Of a DNA stretch of 64,000 nucleotides, positions 21,352 through 30,331 are shown one piece after another. Both the position numbers and the translations under genes were made by a program. Source of the DNA: Thiobacillus sp. (GTDB lineage Bacteria > Pseudomonadota > Gammaproteobacteria > Burkholderiales > Thiobacillaceae). The notes beneath the pieces were generated by a model that saw only the letters and a list, made by a program, of their open reading frames with translations, ran no database searches and was not told the DNA's origin. The stretch is taken from assembly GCA_019459055.1 (NCBI GenBank), contig JAIBEI010000047.1, positions 1 through 64,000 of the forward strand. The letters are read 5' to 3'. Numbering within the stretch: the stretch's first letter is position 1; each line of letters opens with the position of its first letter.

Positions 21352-22419
21352 ATGTCCGTCCTCGAGAACGATACCTTCCTGCGTGCGCTCGCGCGCCAGC
21401 CCACTGAATACACCCCCCTCTGGCTGATGCGCCAGGCCGGCCGCTACCTGCCGGAATACAACGCCACCCGCGCCCGCGCCGGCGACTTTCTGACCCTGTG
21501 CAAGACGCCCGACCTGGCGACCGAAGTGACGCTGCAGCCGCTGGCGCGCTATCCGCTCGACGCCGCCATCCTGTTTTCCGACATCCTCACCGTGCCCGAC
21601 GCGATGGGCCTGGGCCTGTATTTCTCGCAGGGCGAGGGCCCGCGCTTCGAGCGCCCGTTGCGCGACGAATGGGAAATCCGCGACCTCTCCGCGCCCGACC
21701 CCACCGACAAGCTGGGCTACGTGATGGACGCGGTGCGCTCGATCCGCCGTGCGCTCGACGGCTCGGTGCCGCTGATCGGATTTTCCGGCAGCCCCTACAC
21801 GCTGGCCTGCTACATGGTCGAAGGCGGCGGCTCGGACGACTACCGCCACATCAAGACCATGCTGTACAGCCGCCCCGACCTCTTGCACCGCATCCTGGAA
21901 GTGAACACCCGGGCGGTGATCGACTACCTCAACGCGCAGATCGAGGCCGGCGCGCAGGCGGTGATGATTTTCGACTCCTGGGGCGGCAGCCTTACCCCGC
22001 ACGCATACAAGGAATTCTCGCTCGACTACATGGAACGCATCGTCGCCGCCCTGACCAAGGAGCGCGAAGGCCGCCGCGTCCCCAGCATCATCTTCACCAA
22101 GGGCGGCGGCAACTGGCTGGAATCCATGGCCGGCATCGGCGCCGACGCGGTGGGACTGGACTGGACGGTCGACATCGGCGAGGCGCGCCGCCGGGTGGGC
22201 GACCAGGTTGCGCTGCAGGGCAACCTCGACCCCAGCGCCCTGCACGGCACGCCCGACAGCATCCGCGCCGAAGCGCACCGCATCATCGACAGCTACGGCA
22301 ATCACCCCGGCCATGTGTTCAACCTCGGCCACGGCATTTCGCAGTTCACCGACCCGGACAAGGTCAGCGTTCTGGTCGAGGCGGTGCACAGCCGCAGCCG
22401 CGCCGTGCGCGCGGCATGA
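21352..22419 (+). CDS. hemE: Uroporphyrinogen III decarboxylase
   Basis: 355 aa, normal length. It removes four acetate carboxyls from uroporphyrinogen III to give coproporphyrinogen III in haem synthesis, in the cytosol. Signature sequences are present: [13 protein letters not shown] near residue 23 (substrate-binding Arg), the Asp in [16 protein letters not shown] near 145 and the F-N-L-G-H-G-I near the end. TGCTAAAAT at about 21304-21312 may be an extended -10. A Tim44-like gene follows after 50 bases. Confidence 0.96.
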   Translation: MSVLENDTFLRALARQPTEYTPLWLMRQAGRYLPEYNATRARAGDFLTLCKTPDLATEVTLQPLARYPLDAAILFSDILTVPDAMGLGLYFSQGEGPRFERPLRDEWEIRDLSAPDPTDKLGYVMDAVRSIRRALDGSVPLIGFSGSPYTLACYMVEGGGSDDYRHIKTMLYSRPDLLHRILEVNTRAVIDYLNAQIEAGAQAVMIFDSWGGSLTPHAYKEFSLDYMERIVAALTKEREGRRVPSIIFTKGGGNWLESMAGIGADAVGLDWTVDIGEARRRVGDQVALQGNLDPSALHGTPDSIRAEAHRIIDSYGNHPGHVFNLGHGISQFTDPDKVSVLVEAVHSRSRAVRAA

Positions 22420-22469
22420 TTCCTGGCCCTGAACGGCCACGCTTTGCTTTTTATTCATCAGGAAACACC

Positions 22470-23294
22470 ATGAAACGTATTTTGATCAGCCTGTTTGCCG
22501 TCTTCATCGGCTTCTCCTTCATGATGCCGGATGCCGAAGCCCGCCGCATGGGCGGCAGCAAATCCTTCGGCATGCAGCGCACCGCGCCGGCCAAGCAGAA
22601 TGTCGCGCCGACGCCGCCGCGCCAGCAGACCGGTGCCGCCCCGCAGAAGCGCTCGTGGATGGGACCGATCGCCGGCCTCGCCGCGGGCTTGGGACTGGCC
22701 GCGCTGTTTTCCCATCTCGGTCTGGGGGAGGAAATGGCCAATTTCATGATGCTGGCACTGCTGGCGATGGCCGCCTTCATGCTGTTCCGCTGGTTTCTGC
22801 GCCGCAATGCGCCGGCCCCGGCCATGCAATACGCCGGCATACCCGCTGCAGGCGTCAACCCTGGCGCCACGGTTGATTTGGCTCCCGCCGCTTTGGGTGG
22901 CGGCGCCGTCGCCAGCCCTTTTCCACCCGGCTTCGATGCCGACGCCTTCACGCGCGAGGCCAAGCTCAACTTCATCCGCCTGCAAGCGGCGTTCGACGCC
23001 GCCAACCTCGACGACCTGCGCGCCTTCACCTCGCCCGAAGTGTTTGCCGAAATCAGCATGCAGCTGGCCGAACGCGGCGACGCCGCCCAGACCACCGACG
23101 TCATGACGCTCGACGCCGAGGTGCAGGAAGCGGTCGACGAGGGCAACCGCCATGTCGTCAGCGTGCGCTTCACCGGCCTGGTGCGCGAGGCCGCCGGCCA
23201 GGACGCCGTACCGCTCGACGAAGTCTGGCACCTCACCAAACCGGCCAGCGGCCAGGGCGGCTGGGGCATCGCCGGCATTCAGCAACAACGCTAG
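22470..23294 (+). CDS. Tim44-like domain membrane protein
   Basis: 274 aa. An N-terminal signal or anchor (residues 2-22) precedes a Pro/Gln-rich linker, then two hydrophobic segments near residues 65-83 and 88-110, and a C-terminal Tim44/TIM44-like domain (about 150-270) beginning F-D-A-D-A-F and ending in the W-H-L-T-K-P pattern. Bacterial members are poorly understood envelope proteins. The start at 22470 has CAGGAAAC upstream. It probably shares a transcript with hemE. Confidence 0.85.
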   Translation: MKRILISLFAVFIGFSFMMPDAEARRMGGSKSFGMQRTAPAKQNVAPTPPRQQTGAAPQKRSWMGPIAGLAAGLGLAALFSHLGLGEEMANFMMLALLAMAAFMLFRWFLRRNAPAPAMQYAGIPAAGVNPGATVDLAPAALGGGAVASPFPPGFDADAFTREAKLNFIRLQAAFDAANLDDLRAFTSPEVFAEISMQLAERGDAAQTTDVMTLDAEVQEAVDEGNRHVVSVRFTGLVREAAGQDAVPLDEVWHLTKPASGQGGWGIAGIQQQR

Positions 23295-23799
23295 CCGGAA
23301 CAAGGCCTTGCGCGCCAACAAGGTGCGCGGAAGGCCGTATTTGCGCCTATAGAAGCATTGACTTATGCACATAAGTCGCGCAACTGAAACTTTTTTGCTC
23401 CAATCTCTTGACAGCCAGGCCATCTTTGTAAGTCGTTGATAGATATCAATTTGCTGGCCTGCCTGCTTTTTGGCCTGTGATGGCGACCCGCGTGAGGACG
23501 GGCGTTTGAGGGCAGTCGACACAAATCGCCCACACAATTATCCACAGCTTGCGTGGACAAGACGGAATAAGGCTTGGCAAACAGACGCTTAGTGAATTTT
23601 TCCCGACCCCCTATCAGAATTTACCCCTATTGAGACGGCCTGGTAATGTTTGAACCCATAAAGTGTTCTTCGCGCCGTCCTGAGTGGGGCAGTTCGTTGA
23701 GCCGCCTCAATAGAACGCTGTTTTCTCGCGCTGTCTCACATAGCCCGAGCAAACCGACCTTCAACATCGCTTCAAGCTTCATCAGGCCGAATCAATAAC
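23295..23799. other. 505-base gap before priA with palindromes and a DnaA-like box
   Basis: No convincing gene. Visible structure: an 18-bp palindrome GACTTATG-CA-CATAAGTC at 23360-23377; TTGACA at 23406 without a good -10; a perfect DnaA-box-like TTATCCACA at 23538-23546, followed by GCGTGGACAAG; and CTATTGAGACGGC (23627-23639) matching inverted GCCGCCTCAATAG (23701-23713) at 12 of 13 positions across 61 bases, which might be ends of a decayed mobile element. A 65-codon minus-strand frame at 23363-23560 has no recognisable domain. Confidence 0.5.
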
Positions 23800-25977
23800 A
23801 TGCCGTCCATCCTTCAGGTCGCACTCGATACGCCGCTGCATCGGCTGTTCGACTATCGCCTGCCGGATGGCCTCGGTGGCCTCGGTGGCCTCGGTGCCGT
23901 GCCGCCGGGCACCTTGCTCGAGGTTCCGTTCGGCCGCACCCGCCAGGTTGGCGTCGTGCTCGGGCCGCAGGCCGACAGCACGGTCCAGACCGACAAGCTG
24001 CGCGATGTGATCCGCGTGCTGGCAGACCGCCCCGCGCTGTCGCCCGAAATTCTCCGCCTGGCGCAGTTCTGCGCCGACTATTACCACTATCCGTTGGGCG
24101 CGATCCTGCTCGCCACGCTGCCGCCGCGGCTAAAAAACGTCACGCCGTTCGTCGCCGAGACACCCTGGCTGGTGGTGACCGAAGCCGGACAGGCAGCCGA
24201 ACCCGTCGCCCGCGCCCGCGCGCAGCGCGCCCTGCTTGACGCGCTGCGGACGGCGCCACAGTCGCGCAGCGTGCTGCGCGCGCAGAAACAAGGCCGCCAC
24301 GCCGCCGCGCTGGTGGCGGCCGGCTGGGCCGCCTGGTCGCGCGTTCCTCCGCCGGCAGCCGACGCGCCGCGGACGGCCGAATCGCCCCCTGCCACCGCCG
24401 AGCAGCAGGCCGCGCTCGAGACGCTGCTGCCCGCGCTCGGCCAGTTTGGCGTGCACCTGATCCACGGCGTCACCGGCAGCGGCAAGACCGAGCTGTACCT
24501 GCGCCTGATCGACGCGGTGCTGGCCAAGGAAAAACAGGCGCTGGTGCTGATTCCCGAAATCGCGCTGACCCCGCAACTGGAACAGCATTTCCGCCGCCGC
24601 TTTCCCGGACGCCGCTTCGCCACCCTGCACAGCGGCCTCGCCGAAAAAGACCGCGCCGAAAACTGGCTCGCCGCCCCCGACTGCGACGTGCTGCTCGGCA
24701 CCCGGCTGTCGGTGTTCGCGCCGCTGCCGCGGCTGGGGCTGATCGTGGTCGACGAGGAGCACGACGCTTCGTTCAAGCAGCAGGACAGCCTGCGCTACTC
24801 GGCGCGCGACGTCGCCATCGCGCGCGGCAAGCAGTGCGGCGTGCCGGTGGTGCTCGGCTCCGCCACGCCCTCGCTGGAAAGCTATGCGCAGGCCACGACC
24901 GGGCGCTACCGGCTGATCGAGCTGCAGCAGCGCGCCATCCGCCAGGCGCGGCTGCCGGCGATCGAACTGGTCGACCTCAAGCACATTCCGCTCGACAACG
25001 GTCTCACCCGTCCCGCCCTGCTGGCGCTGACCGAAACCCTGGCGCGCGGCGAGCAGAGCCTGGTGTTTTTGAACCGCCGCGGCTACGCCCCGGCGCTGTA
25101 CTGCCCAAGCTGCGCCTGGGTTTCGCCCTGCCCGCGCTGCTCGGCGCGGCTGGTGCTGCACCGCACCTCGCATCGACTGAAATGCCACCACTGCGGATTC
25201 GAGGCGCGCATCCCGCCCGCATGCCCGAGCTGCGGCAACCCCGATTTGAAAGCCCTCGGCCAGGGCACGCAGCGGCTGGAGGAAACGCTCGCCGCGTTGC
25301 TGCCCGCCGCGCGCATCCGCCGCATCGACCGCGACACCATGCGTCCGCGCGCCTGGGCCGAACTGGGCGCGGCGGTGCACGGCGGCGAAGTCGACATTTT
25401 GGTCGGCACCCAGATGCTGGCCAAGGGCCACGACTTTCCCAACATGACGCTGGCGCTGATCCTCGACACCGACGGCGCGCTCTACAGCCCGGACTTTCGC
25501 GCCACCGAACGCCTGTTCGCCCAGCTGATGCAGGTGGCCGGGCGCGCCGGGCGCGCCGACAAGCCGGGACGCGTGCTGATCCAGACCGCCTTCCCCGATC
25601 ATCCTTTGTTCCGCTACCTGCAGCGCCACGATTTCGCCGGCTATGCGCGCGCGCTGCTGGCCGAGCGCCGCCAGCTCGACCTGCCGCCGTTCACCCGGCA
25701 GATCCTGCTGCGCGCGGAAGCGCCCACGATGGAAGCGGCGCTGTCCTTCCTGCAGCGCGCCGCAGCGCTCGCGCCGGATACGACCGACGTCAGCGTGTTC
25801 AGCGCGACGCCAGCCCCCATGGCAAGGATCGCCAATCTGGAGCGCGCGCAACTGCTGATCCAGTCCGCCTCAAGACTCGCCCTGCAGGCCTTCGTGCGCG
25901 ACTGGCGACCGCTGCTGGACACCATCAAGCCGCGCGTGGCGCGCTGCTCGCTCGACGTCGACCCGCTGGTGTTTTGA
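23800..25977 (+). CDS. priA: Primosomal replication restart helicase PriA
   Basis: 725 aa. It restarts stalled forks by binding branched DNA, unwinding it and loading the DnaB helicase. An N-terminal 3'-DNA-binding domain is followed by Walker A G-V-T-G-S-G-K-T (223-230), the D-E-E-H box, and an insertion with eight zinc-binding cysteines in four C-x-x-C pairs (C-P-S-C, C-P-R-C, C-H-H-C, C-P-S-C), then the helicase C lobe with G-T-Q-M-L-A-K-G-H-D-F. Near the N-terminus three copies of GGCCTCGGT (about 23869-23895) encode G-L-G-G-L-G-G-L-G, a slippage-type expansion. Confidence 0.97.
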   Translation: MPSILQVALDTPLHRLFDYRLPDGLGGLGGLGAVPPGTLLEVPFGRTRQVGVVLGPQADSTVQTDKLRDVIRVLADRPALSPEILRLAQFCADYYHYPLGAILLATLPPRLKNVTPFVAETPWLVVTEAGQAAEPVARARAQRALLDALRTAPQSRSVLRAQKQGRHAAALVAAGWAAWSRVPPPAADAPRTAESPPATAEQQAALETLLPALGQFGVHLIHGVTGSGKTELYLRLIDAVLAKEKQALVLIPEIALTPQLEQHFRRRFPGRRFATLHSGLAEKDRAENWLAAPDCDVLLGTRLSVFAPLPRLGLIVVDEEHDASFKQQDSLRYSARDVAIARGKQCGVPVVLGSATPSLESYAQATTGRYRLIELQQRAIRQARLPAIELVDLKHIPLDNGLTRPALLALTETLARGEQSLVFLNRRGYAPALYCPSCAWVSPCPRCSARLVLHRTSHRLKCHHCGFEARIPPACPSCGNPDLKALGQGTQRLEETLAALLPAARIRRIDRDTMRPRAWAELGAAVHGGEVDILVGTQMLAKGHDFPNMTLALILDTDGALYSPDFRATERLFAQLMQVAGRAGRADKPGRVLIQTAFPDHPLFRYLQRHDFAGYARALLAERRQLDLPPFTRQILLRAEAPTMEAALSFLQRAAALAPDTTDVSVFSATPAPMARIANLERAQLLIQSASRLALQAFVRDWRPLLDTIKPRVARCSLDVDPLVF

Positions 25978-26001
25978 TGCCTTGCTCCCGGCGCTTATAA
26001 T
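25974..26001 (+). promoter_or_regulatory. Sigma-70-type promoter for argS
   Basis: TTGATG at 25974-25979, a 16-base spacer and a perfect TATAAT at 25996-26001. It overlaps the priA stop and lies 58 bases before the argS ATG. Confidence 0.6.
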
Positions 26002-26059
26002 CGCCGGCTACCTATTCTGAAACACTGAGGATGTGCGCGTTGCCGCCCTCTTTGTCACC

Positions 26060-27790
26060 ATGTCCAACACCCATCCGCTCAAAGACCAGATCGCCCTGCT
26101 GATCGGCATTGCCCTCGAAACGGTGGCGCCCGACGCCCCGGTCAGCCTCGAAATCGAACGCCCGAAGAATTCCGCCCACGGCGACTTTTCCAGCAATGCC
26201 GCGATGCAGCTGGCGCGGCCGCTGAAAAAAAATCCGCGCGAACTGGCGCAGCGGATCCTCACCGAATTGCCAAAATCCCCGCTGATTGCCAGGGCGGAAA
26301 TCGCCGGCGCCGGCTTCATCAATTTCCACCTAACCCCCGCCGCCTGGCACGGTCTGGTACCGCAGATCCGGACGGCCGGCGCGGCTTTCGGCCGCAGCGA
26401 TGCGGGTGCCGGCCACAAGGTGCTGGTCGAGTTCGTCTCCGCCAACCCGACCGGCCCGTTGCACGTCGGCCACGGCCGCCAGGCGGCGCTGGGCGACGCC
26501 ATCTGCAACCTCTACGCGGCGCAGGGCTGGGACGTCTATCGCGAGTTCTACTACAACGACGCCGGAGTGCAGATCGCCACGCTGGCCAACAGCGTGCAAT
26601 CGCGCGCAAAAGGGCTGAAACCGGGCGACGCCGGATGGCCGGAAGCCGCCTACAACGGCGATTACATCGCCGACATCGCGGCGGATTTCCTGGCAAAAAA
26701 GACGGTCAAGTCGGATGACCGCGAATTCACGGCATCGGGCAACGTCGACGATCTCGACTCGATCCGCCAGTTCGCCGTCGCCTACCTGCGCCATGAGCAG
26801 GACCTCGACCTCAAGGCCTTCGCGGTACGCTTCGATCACTATTATCTGGAGTCGAGCCTGTATTCCAGCGGGCGCGTGGAGGCGACGGTCAAGCGGCTGG
26901 TCGAGGCCGGCAAGACCTACGAGCAGGACGGCGCGCTGTGGCTCAGAACCACCGACTACGGTGACGACAAGGACCGCGTGATGAAGAAGTCCGACGGCAC
27001 CTACACCTATTTCGTGCCCGACGTCGCCTACCACATCGCCAAGTGGGAGCGCGGTTTCGAGCGCGCGATCAACATCCAGGGCACCGATCACCACGGCACC
27101 ATCGCCCGCGTGCGCGCCGGCCTGCAGGCTGCGGGAGGGTCGCTGCGCAGCAGCGGGGCACCCACCGGCGTACCCCTTGCGGGTGCCGCCAACGTCGGCA
27201 TCCCCGAGGGCTATCCCGACTACCTGCTGCACACGATGGTGCGCGTGATGCGCGGCGGCGAGGAGGTCAAAATCTCGAAGCGCGCCGGCAGCTACGTCAC
27301 CCTGCGCGACCTCGTCGAGTGGACCAGCAAGGACGCGGTGCGCTTCTTCCTGCTCTCGCGCAAGGCCGACACCGAATACATCTTCGATGTCGATCTGGCG
27401 GTCGCCAAAAACACCGACAACCCGGTGTACTACGTGCAGTACGCCCATGCGCGGATCTGCCGGGTGTTCGAGGAATGGGGCGGGCAACCCGCCACGCTCG
27501 ACGGCGTCGACCTGGCGCCGCTGACCGCGCCGCACGAACTCGCGCTGATGCAGCGTCTGGCCGAATACCCGGAAACCGTCGCCACCGCCGCGCGCGAACT
27601 GGCGCCGCACCTGCTGGTGCACTACCTTGGTGTGCTGGCAGGCGATTTTCACGCCTGGTACAACGCGGAGAAATTCCTGGTCGACGATACGGCGACAAAA
27701 TTGGCCCGGCTGGCACTGGCCGACGCCACCCGCATCGCGATCGTCAATGGGCTGGCCTTGCTCGGCGTGTCGGCCCCGGAGAAAATGTAG
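26060..27790 (+). CDS. argS: Arginyl-tRNA synthetase with in-frame repeat insertion
   Basis: 576 aa, class I synthetase charging tRNA-Arg. An N-terminal additional domain is followed by the HIGH motif (H-V-G-H from His135), and the KMSKS-equivalent K-I-S-K-R-A-G at 404-410, with the C-terminal anticodon-binding helices ending near A-P-E-K-M. Residues about 359-377 ([16 protein letters not shown]) interrupt a usually compact stretch between D-H-H-G-T and G-I-P-x-G-Y-P; they are encoded by a dispersed DNA repeat. Start at 26060 gives the normal M-S-N-T-H-P N-terminus. An earlier GTG at 26033 is less likely. Confidence 0.95.
   Translation: MSNTHPLKDQIALLIGIALETVAPDAPVSLEIERPKNSAHGDFSSNAAMQLARPLKKNPRELAQRILTELPKSPLIARAEIAGAGFINFHLTPAAWHGLVPQIRTAGAAFGRSDAGAGHKVLVEFVSANPTGPLHVGHGRQAALGDAICNLYAAQGWDVYREFYYNDAGVQIATLANSVQSRAKGLKPGDAGWPEAAYNGDYIADIAADFLAKKTVKSDDREFTASGNVDDLDSIRQFAVAYLRHEQDLDLKAFAVRFDHYYLESSLYSSGRVEATVKRLVEAGKTYEQDGALWLRTTDYGDDKDRVMKKSDGTYTYFVPDVAYHIAKWERGFERAINIQGTDHHGTIARVRAGLQAAGGSLRSSGAPTGVPLAGAANVGIPEGYPDYLLHTMVRVMRGGEEVKISKRAGSYVTLRDLVEWTSKDAVRFFLLSRKADTEYIFDVDLAVAKNTDNPVYYVQYAHARICRVFEEWGGQPATLDGVDLAPLTAPHELALMQRLAEYPETVATAARELAPHLLVHYLGVLAGDFHAWYNAEKFLVDDTATKLARLALADATRIAIVNGLALLGVSAPEKM
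27135..27190 (+). repeat. Dispersed coding repeat, copy in argS
   Basis: About 56 bases, from GAGGGTCGCTGCGCAGCAGC to CCTTGCGGGTG, nearly identical to 31858-31913 (same strand of the DNA) and to the ends of the longer copy at 39068-39170. It keeps the argS frame open and adds about 19 residues. Confidence 0.85.
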
Positions 27791-27792
27791 CC

Positions 27793-28323
27793 ATGGCCAA
27801 GCCTTCACCCCGCAAAAACGGCCGCTCGGGCGGCAACTCCATCTTCACCGGCGTGCTGATCGGTCTCATCGTCGGCGCGATTCTCGCCGTCGTCGTGGCG
27901 CTGTGGGTCACCGGCAACAACCTGTTCAAGCCCACGGCGCCTGCGCCCCGCCCGGCTGCGCCCGCTGCCGACGTCCCGGAACCCGCGCCCAGCTTCGATT
28001 TCTACAAGGTCCTGCCGGGCGACGCCCAGGGCGAACTGCCGCCGTCCACCGCGCCCGCCGCGCCCGCCACGCGCTATTTCCTGCAGGCAGGCGCGTTCCA
28101 GAATGCGGACGATGCCGACAATCTGAAGGCGCAACTCGCCATGCTGGGCGTCGAAGCCGTCATCCAGACCGGCGAAGTGGCCGGCAAGGGGGTGTTCCAT
28201 CGCGTGCGCGTCGGCCCGTTCAGCGCCGTGGATGAGGTCGATCGCACCCGCAGCCTGCTGACGCAGAACGATATCCCTGCCACACTGGTCAAAGAAATTC
28301 TCACCCCACAGGAGTCGCCTTGA
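27793..28323 (+). CDS. SPOR-domain inner-membrane protein
   Basis: 176 aa. A short basic cytoplasmic N-terminus is followed by a single membrane span (about residues 18-40), a Pro/Ala-rich periplasmic linker and a C-terminal SPOR domain (about 95-170) with the Y-F-L-Q-A-G-A-F start and R-V-R-V-G-P-F core. SPOR domains bind denuded peptidoglycan glycan strands at division septa. It starts 2 bases after argS and its stop overlaps dsbA (TGATG), so the three are probably one transcript. FtsN-like function is possible but unproven. Confidence 0.88.
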   Translation: MAKPSPRKNGRSGGNSIFTGVLIGLIVGAILAVVVALWVTGNNLFKPTAPAPRPAAPAADVPEPAPSFDFYKVLPGDAQGELPPSTAPAAPATRYFLQAGAFQNADDADNLKAQLAMLGVEAVIQTGEVAGKGVFHRVRVGPFSAVDEVDRTRSLLTQNDIPATLVKEILTPQESP

Positions 28324-29003
28324 TGTTCACCCGCGCTTTGTCTTTTTTCGCCGCCGCCGTTTTTTCCCTGTCTGCCCTGGCCGCCGGGCCGGAAGCCTTC
28401 GAAGGACACGATTACACCCGCCTGAAGCAGGCCCAGCCGGTCGCCACCGGCAAAAAGATCGAAGTGCTGGAGTTTTTCTGGTACCGCTGCCCGCACTGCT
28501 TTCAGCTCGAACCCGGCCTCAATACCTGGCTGAAAACCCTGCCCAGGGACGTCCAGGTTCGCCGCGTGCCGGCGGTGTTCCGCGACGACTGGGTGCCTGG
28601 CGCCAAGCTGTATTACACGATGGAACAGTATTACATGCTGGAACACACGCTGGTACCTACAAACCGGCTCGACAGCCTGCACCGCAAGGTGTTCGACGCC
28701 TACCACCTGGAAAACATCAACCTGAACGACCCGGTCGTGCTGGGCGGCTGGATCGCCCAGCAGGGCGTCGACCGCAAGCAATTCGAAGAGATCTACAATT
28801 CGTTCTCGACGCAGTCCAAGGTCACCCAGGGTGCGCGGCTGACCACCACGTACGCCATCACCGGCGTGCCTGCCTTCATCATCGACGGCAAATACGCCAC
28901 CTCGATGTCGATGACCGGCAGCGAGGCGCGCCTGTTCGAAGTGCTCGATCAGCTGGTCGTCAAGGCGCGCGCCGAACGCAGCGGCAAAAAACCCGCCAAG
29001 TAG
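28323..29003 (+). CDS. dsbA: Thiol:disulfide interchange protein DsbA
   Basis: 226 aa periplasmic oxidoreductase that introduces disulfides into secreted proteins. A signal peptide (residues 1 to about 20, ending L-A-A-G) precedes a thioredoxin fold carrying the active site C-P-H-C (56-59) and the cis-Pro segment T-G-V-P-A-F. The length is usual. ATG 28323 overlaps the SPOR gene stop; a TTG three bases upstream is in frame. Confidence 0.94.
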   Translation: MFTRALSFFAAAVFSLSALAAGPEAFEGHDYTRLKQAQPVATGKKIEVLEFFWYRCPHCFQLEPGLNTWLKTLPRDVQVRRVPAVFRDDWVPGAKLYYTMEQYYMLEHTLVPTNRLDSLHRKVFDAYHLENINLNDPVVLGGWIAQQGVDRKQFEEIYNSFSTQSKVTQGARLTTTYAITGVPAFIIDGKYATSMSMTGSEARLFEVLDQLVVKARAERSGKKPAK

Positions 29004-29057
29004 CGGGATTGCTGGCGGTTCATCGGTTGTGCGTCCCGCAAAAAAAAGGAAAATGCC

Positions 29058-29345
29058 ATGAGCACGAAAGAAGACTTCGTACGCAAGATGCACGCCAAAC
29101 TCGACCAATGGAATGCCGAGATCGACGCGCTGGCGGCAAAGGCCGATGCCGCTGAAGCCAGCGCGCGCGCCGAATATCACAAGCAGATCGAGGCCCTGCG
29201 AAGCAAGCGCGACCACGCCCGCAGCACGCTGAGCGAGCTCGAATCCGCTGGCGAAAGCGCCTGGCAGGACCTGAGGGCCGGCGTCGAACTGGCATGGGAA
29301 TCGGTCAGCGAGGCCGTGCGTTCCGCCACCGCCCGGTTCAAATAA
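29058..29345 (+). CDS. Small coiled-coil protein
   Basis: 95 aa, almost wholly helical with heptad-like hydrophobics and alternating Lys/Glu (for example Y-H-K-Q-I-E-A-L-R-S-K-R). It resembles short bacterial coiled-coil proteins annotated as Sll1863-like stress-response factors. No signal peptide or membrane span. AAAGGAAAAT lies before the ATG. It sits 60 bases upstream of the encapsulin-type ferritin in the same direction. Function unknown. Confidence 0.7.
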   Translation: MSTKEDFVRKMHAKLDQWNAEIDALAAKADAAEASARAEYHKQIEALRSKRDHARSTLSELESAGESAWQDLRAGVELAWESVSEAVRSATARFK

Positions 29346-29405
29346 GCCGCCCGCTGCAAGGCGCCGAATAAAGTCTTGTCCCCAACCCAAACAGGAAAAA
29401 AAAAC

Positions 29406-29693
29406 ATGGCAAACGAGGGTTATCACGAGCCGGTCGAAGCACTCAGTGCCGAGACCCGCGACATGCACCGGGCGATCGTCTCGCTGATGGAAGAACTCGA
29501 GGCGGTGGACTGGTACAACCAGCGCATGGATGCCTGCACGGATCCGGAGCTGCGCGCCATCCTCAAGCACAACCGCGACGAGGAGAAAGAGCATGCCGCC
29601 ATGGTGATGGAGTGGATCCGCCGGCATGACCCGAGGTTCGACAAGCAACTGCGGGACTACCTGTTCACCGACAAGAAAATCGCTCACGACTGA
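29406..29693 (+). CDS. Encapsulated-ferritin-like protein (EncFtn), orphan
   Basis: 95 aa. It closely matches the encapsulin-associated ferritin family: M-E-E-L-E-A-V-D-W-Y (Glu29, Glu30, Glu32, Trp36, Tyr37) and D-E-E-K-E-H (Glu59, Glu60, His63), the residues that build the dimer-interface ferroxidase centre and entry site in the Rhodospirillum rubrum protein. EncFtn oxidises Fe(II) but needs an encapsulin shell for storage. Here no shell gene is adjacent, and the protein ends K-I-A-H-D shortly after L-F-T-D, with no C-terminal cargo-loading peptide. The start at 29406 (M-A-N-E-G-Y) is preferred over an in-frame ATG at 29376. Confidence 0.9.
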   Translation: MANEGYHEPVEALSAETRDMHRAIVSLMEELEAVDWYNQRMDACTDPELRAILKHNRDEEKEHAAMVMEWIRRHDPRFDKQLRDYLFTDKKIAHD

Positions 29694-29740
29694 TTCGGGG
29701 CCGCACGCGACGGCCGGCCCCCTTGTCAACACCAGGAACC

Positions 29741-30331
29741 TTACTCCGCCCGCAGATCCTGCGGCTGGTTGAAATTGGCAAAACAGGCCGCATCGAAGCG
29801 CACGGCCGTTGAGGGCAGGCCCGCCTGCCAGTGGCGCACCGCACGTTCGCCGCGCGCCAGAAATGCGGCGAGGCGGTCGCGCTGATCGACGCGCACGAGG
29901 AAGCAGCCGTAGTGCACGCGTTCCCCGTCCGCCGCCACCGCCAGCGGCACGCTTTCCCGCAGCGCCGCATCGAGCAAACGCGCGGCCAGATCGACAGGCA
30001 GGTGCGGCGTGTCGCAGGGCGCGACCAGCAACCAGTCCGCCGTGACGGCGTCCAGCGCCACCAGCACCCCCGCCAGCGGGCCTGGGAAATCGGGCATCGT
30101 GTCGGGCAGCACGCGGTGGCCATAGGCCGCGTAGAGGTCGAGATTGCGGTTGGCGCTGATGAGAATTTCGCCGACCTGCGGCGCCAGCGCGGCAAGCGCC
30201 CATTCGACCAGCGGGCGCCCCCGATAATCGATCAGGCCTTTGTCGGCGCCGCCCATGCGGCGGCCCTGGCCGCCAGCCAGGATGACGGCAGCGACGCGCG
30301 CCGACCCTAATTTACTGCCAACGCTGGGCAT
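29741..30331 (-). CDS. mobA: Molybdenum cofactor guanylyltransferase MobA
   Basis: 196 aa. It links GMP to molybdopterin, giving the bis-MGD cofactor of DMSO-reductase-family enzymes. The nucleotidyltransferase signature L-A-G-G-Q-G-R-R-M-G-G-x-D-K-G-L near residue 16 and the metal-binding A-P-C-D-T-P near residue 97 are visible. I placed the start at 30331, just before the G-S-A-R-V-A-A-V-I-L-A-G-G strand; a longer open frame upstream is antisense-type noise over the neighbouring gene. It overlaps the glycosyltransferase gene by 20 bases and is probably co-transcribed with it. Confidence 0.92.
   Translation of the reverse strand: MPSVGSKLGSARVAAVILAGGQGRRMGGADKGLIDYRGRPLVEWALAALAPQVGEILISANRNLDLYAAYGHRVLPDTMPDFPGPLAGVLVALDAVTADWLLVAPCDTPHLPVDLAARLLDAALRESVPLAVAADGERVHYGCFLVRVDQRDRLAAFLARGERAVRHWQAGLPSTAVRFDAACFANFNQPQDLRAE

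Noticed and set aside
28074-30203. 709-codon minus-strand open frame across dsbA to mobA
   Set aside because: It covers the SPOR, dsbA, coiled-coil and EncFtn genes in antisense; those are each supported by family motifs.
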